Below, piece after piece: positions 1 through 6,119 of a DNA stretch of 14,080 nucleotides (position 1 is its first letter; each line of letters starts with the position of its first letter). This DNA is from an uncultured bacterium. GTDB taxonomy: Bacteria > Armatimonadota > Zipacnadia > Zipacnadales > Zipacnadaceae. A program made the translations under genes and the position numbers. The notes under the pieces were generated by a model that ran no database searches, was not told where the DNA came from, and saw only the letters and a list, made by a program, of their open reading frames with translations. The DNA lies in the NCBI GenBank assembly GCA_937928475.1, contig CALFVE010000008.1:1-14080 (forward strand), given 5' to 3'.

Positions 1-2
1 AC

Positions 3-641
3 CTCCCCGACACGCAAGGGCCCTTCGACATTGCGCACCTGGCGCGCGGGCATGAACTCTTCACCGACCTGCACGACGACCCGCCCTTCGTCCATCATCT
101 GATGGAACTGGCCACAGAGGTCTACCTTCGGGCGACCACCATGCTCAAGGCCGCCGCCGGCGAACCTTTGAACGGTGGTCATCACAGCGGCTGCGTCTAC
201 CTGGAGAACTGCGGCGTGCGTCTGTGCGACGATAGCGGCAGCCTGCTTTCCCCGCGCCTGCTGGAAGAATTCGTCCTGCCCTACCAGCGGCGGGCGCTGG
301 CGGCCTTCGGCGGCGGCTGGGTGCACTGGTGCGGCTACCGCCGGCAAATGCTGGACGCTTATCTCCCGCTGCCCGAGGTGCGGGGCCTCAACATCGGACA
401 CATGGGGCCTTGCGATCCGACCGAGGTACTCCCGCGGGTAGTGGAAGCCGGCAAGGTCTACGTCGGCAACTGGCCCCGTCCGCCGGGCCAGAGCCTGGAG
501 GAATACTTCGGCTCGCTGCTGCGCTGCCTGGGCGGCCGCAAGCGCGGGCTGATTCTCCAGATGGGTCGTGACGAGACCATGCCGCCGACGGGAGAGATCA
601 TGGCCCGGTGGCATCAGGCCCAGGAGGAACAACTGCGCTAG
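3..641 (+). CDS. UroD/MtaA-like protein, 3' part (5' end outside window)
   Basis: This is the C-terminal part (212 residues) of a protein of the uroporphyrinogen decarboxylase / methylcobamide:CoM methyltransferase fold family. The frame is open from base 3 with no stop, so the start lies outside the window; the family is usually 340-390 residues long. Family-typical stretches are DTQGPFDIAHLARG at the left edge, a central SP..LEEFVLPYQRR segment, and VHWCG (His codon 324, Cys codon 330). The H-x-C pair matches two of the three zinc ligands known in MtaA/MtbA-type methyltransferases. The usual later Gly-Cys near the C-terminus is replaced by MGRDETMPP, so the third ligand is not obvious. A soluble cytoplasmic role is likely. 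True HemE is unlikely; a methyltransferase or an orphan UroD-like role is more plausible. The substrate is unknown. It is followed by a hairpin repeat and a hydrolase-like gene on the same strand. Confidence 0.8.
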   Translation, partial: LPDTQGPFDIAHLARGHELFTDLHDDPPFVHHLMELATEVYLRATTMLKAAAGEPLNGGHHSGCVYLENCGVRLCDDSGSLLSPRLLEEFVLPYQRRALAAFGGGWVHWCGYRRQMLDAYLPLPEVRGLNIGHMGPCDPTEVLPRVVEAGKVYVGNWPRPPGQSLEEYFGSLLRCLGGRKRGLILQMGRDETMPPTGEIMARWHQAQEEQLR

Positions 642-666
642 CGCCGTCCACGCCGGGGGAGCCTCA

Positions 667-708
667 CCCCCTTGCCCCCTCTCCCTGCGGGAGAGGGGGA
701 AAAGGGGG
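667..708. repeat. Two-tier palindromic hairpin, REP-like
   Basis: A perfect 11-bp inverted repeat (675-685 with 689-699) surrounds a 3-base TGC loop. Outside it, CCCCCTT (667-673) pairs with AAGGGGG (702-708) across a small internal bulge. It sits 25 bases after the stop of the UroD-like gene and 82 bases before the next start. There is no T tract on either strand, so a classical intrinsic terminator is unlikely, though the stem could stabilise a 3' end. Its simple CCCTCTCCC/GGGAGAGGG composition resembles dispersed REP-like palindromes of GC-rich bacteria. Copy number cannot be judged from one window. Confidence 0.7.
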
Positions 709-790
709 AAGAGCTAGACAGCGACCCACTGCCATTTGAACCGTCCTGCGATTCACGCGAAGAGCGGTAGGGGGAGAGAGGAGAACTAAG

Positions 791-2443
791 ATGCGCCTGC
801 ACATTGAGGGAGAGAGCCTCACCGTAGACGCCGAGCGCTTCATCGCCCGCTTCGGAGGGGCCGCGCTGGTCAGCGTGCGAGACCGGCAGAGCGGGACCGA
901 GTTCTGCCGCGCCGACGGGTCCGTTTTTCCTCTGGAACTCTTCTACGTCAACCAGGACGTGCTTCCCGCTGACAAGCACCAGCAGGTCACCATCCAGCGC
1001 CTGTCCGACCTCGCCGCCCGCATCATTGTGTCCGGCAATGACTCGGACCGGGAACTTTTCCTGCGCCTCGACCCTGCCAGCGGGGATCTGTGCGTTACTC
1101 CCAGCGGCCAGAGCGCCCGCCGGGGCCTCGTCTCGGTGCGGTGGAACGTTGCTTTCCGGCGCGAGGCCGACCTGATTCTCCCCTGCGTCAACGGCCTCTT
1201 GGTGCAGGCCGACCGCGAGCATCCGGCTAGCCGCCGCTTCCCCTGGCCCTTCGAGTGGAACGCGCAACTGGTGATCGCCCAGCGCGGCGGCTGTTGCCTG
1301 ATGCTGCACAGCGAGGACACGGCCTGGAAGTTCAAGGCGCTCAACCTGCACCGTCAGGACGGCCTCAGTTGCCTGGGCCTGGAGAGCGAGCAGGTCGGTC
1401 CCCTGTGGGACAATCGCAACGCCGGCGGCGTGGAGTGGCGTCTCAATGTCTACGAGGGCGACTGGCGCGTCCCTGCCGACCGCTACCGCGCCTGGCTGGA
1501 GCGCACCTATCATCTGGAGGAGAAGCGCGCCCAGCGTCCCGAATGGGTGCGCGAGATTGACTTCAGCCTGCAATGGGCGCACCCCGATCCGGAGGTGCTG
1601 GAGGCCCTGGCGCGGATCCATCCCCCCGAGCGCACGCTGATTCACCTCTCGGACTGGCGCACCAGCAAATATGACGTGAATTATCCCGACTACGTGCCGC
1701 GCGACGAGGCCCGCGCCTACCTGGCTCGCGCCAAGGCCCTTGGCTTCCGGGTCATGCCCCACTTCAACTACTTCGCCTGCTATGAGAAGCACCCGCTCTA
1801 CGCTCGGCTCCAACCCTGGCAACTGCGCAGCCCCTATGCCAACGAGCCGCAGGGGTGGTACTATCCCTTTGACACCCACGACTACACCCGCATGGGCTAC
1901 ATTCATCCCGGCCTGGCCCTGTGGCGGCGCACACTAGAGACCGCTGTCCTGGAGGCGGTGACCACTCTGAATGCTCCTGCCGCCTTCCTCGACCAGACCC
2001 TGTGCACTTGGAACACCGACAATGGCCTGGTGGAGAGCATGACCACGGTAGAGGGTATGTACCGGCTTCAGGAGGAGTTCGCCGCCATCCGCCCCGACCT
2101 GGTGCTGGCCGGCGAAGGGCTAAACGAGATCAGTTTCCAGCGACAGTGCTTCGCGCAAGCACACATCCACGACGGCTGGCTGCCGCAACTGGAGCAGCGC
2201 CACGTAGACGCCGCCCACAGTATCTGCGCCTACCTGTGGCGTGGCCATACGCGGCTGGTCGGCTACTACCACCTGAATCCGGAGGCGCCCGATGTTGACC
2301 TGGGTATCGAAGTTTACCGGCGCATGGGAGCCATCCCCACGCTTATCTGCCGGGCGCGGGGGGAAGAGGCCCGGGCGCAGATTACTCCCGAGCGACCGGC
2401 GGTCCGCAGGCTCCTCGACCTTATAGAGGAGTCCGGCCCCTGA
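791..2443 (+). CDS. DUF6259-like, glycoside-hydrolase-type TIM-barrel protein
   Basis: A 550-residue soluble protein without a signal peptide, so probably cytoplasmic. The ATG start is preceded by a purine-rich AGAGGAGA about 6 bases upstream. Roughly residues 1-245 look like a beta-rich domain (repeated Trp/Gly, 'WPFEWNAQLVIAQRGG'). From about residue 251 ('EWVREIDFSLQW') the pattern of hydrophobic strands ending in acidic or aromatic residues suggests a TIM barrel: LIHLSDWR, FRVMPHFNYF, AAFLDQT (D401), LVLAGEGLNE (E442, E446). D401 and E442 lie at strand ends and are the best catalytic nucleophile and acid/base candidates, by analogy with retaining glycosidases. I recognise the general architecture of DUF6259 proteins, not a characterised enzyme. 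The neighbours (UroD-like upstream, HAD phosphatase 55 bases downstream) fit carbohydrate metabolism but do not name a substrate. The fold assignment is inferred from sequence pattern only. Confidence 0.72.
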   Translation: MRLHIEGESLTVDAERFIARFGGAALVSVRDRQSGTEFCRADGSVFPLELFYVNQDVLPADKHQQVTIQRLSDLAARIIVSGNDSDRELFLRLDPASGDLCVTPSGQSARRGLVSVRWNVAFRREADLILPCVNGLLVQADREHPASRRFPWPFEWNAQLVIAQRGGCCLMLHSEDTAWKFKALNLHRQDGLSCLGLESEQVGPLWDNRNAGGVEWRLNVYEGDWRVPADRYRAWLERTYHLEEKRAQRPEWVREIDFSLQWAHPDPEVLEALARIHPPERTLIHLSDWRTSKYDVNYPDYVPRDEARAYLARAKALGFRVMPHFNYFACYEKHPLYARLQPWQLRSPYANEPQGWYYPFDTHDYTRMGYIHPGLALWRRTLETAVLEAVTTLNAPAAFLDQTLCTWNTDNGLVESMTTVEGMYRLQEEFAAIRPDLVLAGEGLNEISFQRQCFAQAHIHDGWLPQLEQRHVDAAHSICAYLWRGHTRLVGYYHLNPEAPDVDLGIEVYRRMGAIPTLICRARGEEARAQITPERPAVRRLLDLIEESGP

Positions 2444-2498
2444 ACTTGCGCCGGAGCACTGACCGGCAGCCGCAGCCGCAGCACCGCACGACCCAGAT

Positions 2499-3311
2499 AT
2501 GAGCACTACTCCGCCCGACAAACTCATCGCGCTTGACCTCGACGGTACCCTCCTGGCCGACGACAACTCCGTCTCGCCGGAGAACCTGGCCGCCATTGCC
2601 CGCGCCCAGCAGGCCGGCGCGGTGGTGGTCATCGTTACCGGCCGCCCCTATGTCTCGGCGGACCTCATCGTGCAGCGACTGGGGCTGACCGACACGCCCC
2701 TGGTGGCCTTCAACGGCGCGGTTATCCGCGAGCCAGGCGGCGGTCCCATCCTGTACGAGCGGCTCATGCCAGCGGACTTGGCCGCCGAAGTGGTAGAAGA
2801 CTGCGTGCAGCGGCGCCTGCATTTGCACTACTACCTGGGCGACGATATGTTTGTTACCCGCTGCAGCCGCTGGGCCCTCCTCTACTGCCGCCGGACCGAG
2901 ATGAGGGGCATTCCCGCCGGGGACCTGCGCCACTTTGCCGGCCGGTCGCCGGTCAAACTGATCATCATAGACTGGCCGCCGGTGATTGAGGCGCTGCTCC
3001 CGGAGTACGAGCAGCGCTATGCCGGGCGTCTCTACGTCACCCGCTCGATGCCGGAGTACCTGGAGTTCATGGACGCCTCCGTCTCCAAGGGGGCGGCGCT
3101 CGATTGGCTGGGGCAGCATTACGGTATTCCTCGCGAGCGCATCATGGCCGCCGGCGACCGACTCAACGACCTGCCCTTGCTGGAGCACGCGGGCTTCCCA
3201 GTGGCCATGCCCGCCGGCGACCTCGCCCTGCGCGCGGCCGCTGCCTTTGTCCCCCGCTCCCAGGAAGAAGGAGTCGCTGAGGCCATTGACCGGTTCCTTT
3301 CCCACGGCTGA
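2499..3311 (+). CDS. Cof-type HAD family phosphatase
   Basis: A 270-residue haloacid-dehalogenase-superfamily hydrolase of the Cof/YbiV type (cap class IIB), which removes phosphate from small phosphorylated metabolites, often sugar phosphates, in the cytoplasm. All four HAD motifs are present. Motif I is DLDGTLL with nucleophile D13 and general acid/base D15. Motif II is the Thr of VTGRP (T47). Motif III is the Lys of SKG (K197). Motif IV is GDRLNDLPLL with Mg-binding D220 and D224. A cap domain of about 100 residues lies between motifs II and III, as expected, and the length is normal for the family. The ATG has no convincing Shine-Dalgarno sequence, so translation may depend on coupling to the upstream gene, which ends 55 bases earlier. 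The exact substrate cannot be told; HAD family confidence is high. Confidence 0.93.
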   Translation: MSTTPPDKLIALDLDGTLLADDNSVSPENLAAIARAQQAGAVVVIVTGRPYVSADLIVQRLGLTDTPLVAFNGAVIREPGGGPILYERLMPADLAAEVVEDCVQRRLHLHYYLGDDMFVTRCSRWALLYCRRTEMRGIPAGDLRHFAGRSPVKLIIIDWPPVIEALLPEYEQRYAGRLYVTRSMPEYLEFMDASVSKGAALDWLGQHYGIPRERIMAAGDRLNDLPLLEHAGFPVAMPAGDLALRAAAAFVPRSQEEGVAEAIDRFLSHG

Positions 3312-3340
3312 GCATCCCCGTGCCCACCACCGGGGGACAG

Positions 3341-3398
3341 AACTTCGCTTGAAGAAACGTCGTCAAGGGAAGGTGCTTGTGGTGTCGTTCGCGAAGTT
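3341..3398 (+). repeat. Inverted repeat in leader of the radical SAM operon
   Basis: AACTTCGC (3341-3348) and GCGAAGTT (3391-3398) are perfect 8-base inverted repeats separated by 42 bases, in the 152-base gap before the first radical SAM gene. Between them, CAAG (3364-3367) can pair with CTTG (3376-3379), so the leader RNA could form a branched structure. The right arm also overlaps an 8-bp palindrome, TTCGCGAA (3388-3395). This could be an operator or an RNA leader; chance is also possible. I find no known riboswitch consensus and no convincing -35/-10 pair in this gap. Confidence 0.45.
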
Positions 3399-3450
3399 AC
3401 CCTGTGGCAAGCCGTGCGGAGAGCATCCTATCCAGTTTCGCGTCGCGATG

Positions 3451-3457
3451 GGAGGAG
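3451..3457 (+). promoter_or_regulatory. Strong Shine-Dalgarno fixing a GTG start at 3464
   Basis: GGAGGAG lies 6 bases upstream of GTG at 3464. An upstream TTG at 3377 would give a longer frame, but it has no such site and adds 29 residues (MWCRSRSYPV...) that do not look like a conserved N-terminus. The GTG is therefore the preferred start of the radical SAM gene. Confidence 0.75.
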
Positions 3458-3463
3458 TCGCCT

Positions 3464-4897
3464 GTGCTATCTCTTGAGCGTGCCAAGGAACTCGGCCTGC
3501 GAGCCGGGGCTAATCAACTATTTAACCTGCTCGCCCACGCCTCCAAAGATAACCTCATCCGCATTATGCGTCTGGCGGAGCGTCTGGCAACCACTGAGCA
3601 CTATCGGGAGGAGATTCGCTGGCTGTGTGACCTGTTTCAGGCCGGTCACCCGGCCGGGGATTTGGCGATGCGCCTGTTGCATGAGGCTCACCCCAACGTA
3701 CGGCGGCGGTTGGTCAACGGCCTGTTCCTCAACAACACTTTCGTCGGTCAAAAGGTGCGAGAACAGGTACGGCAGCGGTATGGCTTCACCCCGCCCTGGC
3801 TGATGGTGATTAGCCCCTCCATGCGCTGCAATCTGCGCTGCTACGGCTGCTATGCCTGGGAATACAGCAAACGCGAGCAACTGGAGCCCGAGGTGTTTGC
3901 CCGCGTGTTGGACGAGGCCGAGCAGTTGGGCATCTGCTTCATCACTATCTCCGGGGGCGAGCCCTTCATGTACGAGCCTTTCCTGGAGATGGCGGAGAAG
4001 CACCCCCAGATGGTCTTCCAGGTCTACACCAACGGCACCTTGATTGATGAGGCCATGGCTAAGTACCTGGTGCGGCTGGGTAACGTCTTCCCCGCCATCA
4101 GTGTCGAGGGCCTGAAGGAAGAGACCGACGGCCGGCGCGGCCCGGGCACCTTCGAACGCATCTGCGCCGCCATGCAGGCCCTGCGTCGGGAGGGCGCCGT
4201 GTATGGCTTCTCCTGCACCGCCACCAGCCTCAACACCGAGATCATCACCCGACCGGAGTTCATTGACTTTTGGGTCGAGCAGGGCTGCTACTTCGGGTGG
4301 TTCTTTACCTACATCCCCATCGGTCGCGACCCGGACCTGGGCCTCATGCAGACTCCGGAGCAACGCGACCGCCTCCGCCAGTGGACTCTGGAGATCCGGC
4401 GCACTCGGCCGATCTTTGTGGCTGACTTCTGGAACGACGGGCACCTCACCAACGGCTGCATGGCGGGCGGTCGCATGTACCTGCAGGTCAACCACCGGGG
4501 CGACGTGGAGCCCTGCGTCTTTGCCCACTTCGCCGTGGACAACATCCATGATAAGTCCCTGGCGGAAGCGCTCAACTCCGACTTCTTCCGGCACATTCGC
4601 AGCCAGATCCCTTACCACGAGAACGTACTGCGCCCCTGCATGATCATTGACAATCCTTGGGTGCTGCGCCAGGCTGTGGAGAAGTATGGCGCCTACTCGA
4701 CCGACAACGCGGGGCACAGCCTGCTCTGCGAGCTCGCCGCTGACCTGGACCGCTATGCCCAGGAGTGGGGAAAACTTGCCGACCGGGCCTGGGCGGAGGG
4801 CTACGAGTGGGCGAAAGAGGGTGGCATGCTTGCTACGGGTGCACTTGATCGCGCCGAATCCGAAGGCAGCAAGGTCGGAGCGCCGACGGGAGAGTAA
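3464..4897 (+). CDS. Radical SAM protein with extra C-terminal cysteines
   Basis: A 477-residue cytoplasmic radical SAM enzyme, starting at GTG 3464 behind GGAGGAG. Residues 1-115 form a mostly helical N-terminal domain. The [4Fe-4S]/SAM motif is C122-x3-C126-x2-C129 (RCNLRCYGCYAW), followed by the SAM-binding GGEP at 164-167. Further cysteines occur in GCMAGGRMY (C332), EPCVFAHF (C351) and RPCMIIDNP (C392). This layout recalls SPASM/Twitch proteins that hold an auxiliary Fe-S cluster, although only these Cys are obvious. From memory, the core (AISVEG, FTYIPIGRDP, FWNDGHLTNGC) matches a widespread radical SAM family of anaerobes and archaea that databases leave unnamed. Target and reaction are unknown. 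The gene opens a four-gene unit and overlaps the next gene by about 68 bases. The last ~25 residues look like a non-conserved extension. Confidence 0.88.
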   Translation: MLSLERAKELGLRAGANQLFNLLAHASKDNLIRIMRLAERLATTEHYREEIRWLCDLFQAGHPAGDLAMRLLHEAHPNVRRRLVNGLFLNNTFVGQKVREQVRQRYGFTPPWLMVISPSMRCNLRCYGCYAWEYSKREQLEPEVFARVLDEAEQLGICFITISGGEPFMYEPFLEMAEKHPQMVFQVYTNGTLIDEAMAKYLVRLGNVFPAISVEGLKEETDGRRGPGTFERICAAMQALRREGAVYGFSCTATSLNTEIITRPEFIDFWVEQGCYFGWFFTYIPIGRDPDLGLMQTPEQRDRLRQWTLEIRRTRPIFVADFWNDGHLTNGCMAGGRMYLQVNHRGDVEPCVFAHFAVDNIHDKSLAEALNSDFFRHIRSQIPYHENVLRPCMIIDNPWVLRQAVEKYGAYSTDNAGHSLLCELAADLDRYAQEWGKLADRAWAEGYEWAKEGGMLATGALDRAESEGSKVGAPTGE

Positions 4898-6116
4898 AGG
4901 GCTTTTTCCACCCCTGAGTCTCCTGCAGGTGGCGGCGCTGACTCCCGCAGATGTGGAGGTCAAGGTCACCGACGAGTCCCTGGAGCCGGTGCGCTTCGAC
5001 GTGGAGGCAGACCTGGTGGGGCTGACCGCCCTGACCTCCACCGCGCCGCGCGCTTATGAGATCGCCGATGAGTTTCGGGCGCGCGGCGTCCCCGTGGTGA
5101 TGGGCGGGATGCACGCCTCCGCGCTGCCCCAAGAGGCCCTGCAGCACGTAAGTGCGGTGGTCATCGGGGAAGCGGAAAACCTCTGGCCCCGCCTGCTCGA
5201 GGACTTCCGCCGGGGCGATCTCCAGCCAATCTACCGGCACCAGACGTTGCCGAACCTGGCGGGCGTGCCCCCGCCGCGCCGAGACTTGCTTCCCCTCCAT
5301 CGCTACTATGCGCAGTCCACCCTCCAGGCCTCGCGCGGCTGCCCCTACAACTGTGCCTACTGCGCGGTAACCTCCTTTTTCGGTCACAGCTATCGCTGCC
5401 GTCCCGTGGAGGAGGTCATCGCCGAGTGCGCCTCCCTGCGCGGCAAACCCCTGGTCTTTCTGGACGATAACATTGTCGGCAGGCCCTCCTATGCGCAACG
5501 GCTATTTGAGCGGCTGCGCGATCTGAAGGTCACCTTCGTGAGTCAAGCGTCCACCACGCTGCTGCAAACCCCCGACCTGCTCCGCCAGGCCTCCGAGGCC
5601 GGCTGCCGACTTCTCTTCATCGGCTTGGAGACGCTCTCCCCGGCCAATCTCGCCCAAATGGGCAAGCGCATCAACGTGGTGGGGCGATATCGCGAGCTCG
5701 TCAAGCGACTGCACGACCTCAACATCTCCTGTGTGGGCAGTTTTATGTTCGGGATGGACGAGGATGATGAGGATGTCTTCGACCGCACCGCCGACTTCGC
5801 CGACGAGGTGGGCCTGGACGTCGGGCAGTTCTCCATTCTCACCCCTCTCCCGGGCACCCGGCTTTACGACCGCCTGGAGGCCGAGGGCCGCATCATCGAG
5901 CGGGACTGGTCTAAGTATGACGGCGGACACGTGGTCTTCCGCCCCTTGCGCCTGAGTGTAGAGGCCCTCGAAGCCGGCTTCCGCCGGCTCTACGAACGCT
6001 TCTACTCCCTGGGCGCCACCCTCAAACGCTGCAGCCGCCACCTGAACTCGGTGGCAGTGCTGGTCAACACTCTCTACCACCGGCAGGTCCGGCGCTGGCT
6101 CACGGAGAACCCCTGA
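4830..6116 (+). CDS. B12-binding-domain radical SAM protein (HpnJ/BchE-like class)
   Basis: About 428 residues, with an N-terminal cobalamin-binding-like Rossmann domain (roughly 1-140: LRVHLIAPNP, ADLVGLTALTSTAPRA, PVVMGGMHASALP, VVIGEAE) followed by a radical SAM barrel. The cluster motif is C171-x3-C175-x2-C178 (SRGCPYNCAYCAV); FLDDNIVG and LLFIGLETLSP are further class hallmarks. The usual DxHxxG cobalamin ligand motif is absent, which is common in this class, so B12 dependence is uncertain. Characterised relatives act on lipids and tetrapyrroles (hopanoid ring contraction, BchE cyclisation) or methylate unactivated carbons. The frame is open from 4647, but the conserved N-terminus begins near LRVHLIAPNP. 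I prefer TTG 4830 (AGAGG 9 bases upstream); GTG 4821 is the alternative. Either way the gene overlaps the upstream gene's end, implying translational coupling. Confidence 0.88.
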   Translation: MLRVHLIAPNPKAARSERRRESKGLFPPLSLLQVAALTPADVEVKVTDESLEPVRFDVEADLVGLTALTSTAPRAYEIADEFRARGVPVVMGGMHASALPQEALQHVSAVVIGEAENLWPRLLEDFRRGDLQPIYRHQTLPNLAGVPPPRRDLLPLHRYYAQSTLQASRGCPYNCAYCAVTSFFGHSYRCRPVEEVIAECASLRGKPLVFLDDNIVGRPSYAQRLFERLRDLKVTFVSQASTTLLQTPDLLRQASEAGCRLLFIGLETLSPANLAQMGKRINVVGRYRELVKRLHDLNISCVGSFMFGMDEDDEDVFDRTADFADEVGLDVGQFSILTPLPGTRLYDRLEAEGRIIERDWSKYDGGHVVFRPLRLSVEALEAGFRRLYERFYSLGATLKRCSRHLNSVAVLVNTLYHRQVRRWLTENP

Positions 6117-6119
6117 GTC

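Noticed and set aside
638..1906. Open frame of 422 codons on the minus strand across the hairpin and the DUF6259-like gene
   Set aside because: It is a shadow of the plus-strand hydrolase gene; it runs through the palindromic repeat and shows no recognisable motif.
2466..2482. Short triplet-like repeat (CAGCCG) between the hydrolase and HAD genes
   Set aside because: Only about two and a half units; expected by chance in GC-rich DNA.
3312..3463. Possible cobalamin or SAM riboswitch, suggested by the B12-type and SAM enzymes downstream
   Set aside because: I could not find the B12 box or the SAM-I core consensus. Only generic inverted repeats are visible, so no riboswitch is called.
3377..3463. 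Longer start (TTG 3377) for the first radical SAM gene
   Set aside because: It has no ribosome-binding site and adds unconserved-looking residues across the leader's inverted repeat; GTG 3464 has a near-perfect Shine-Dalgarno.
3518..5041. Open frame of 507 codons on the minus strand opposite the radical SAM genes
   Set aside because: It is antisense to clearly conserved radical SAM motifs and has no domain signature of its own.
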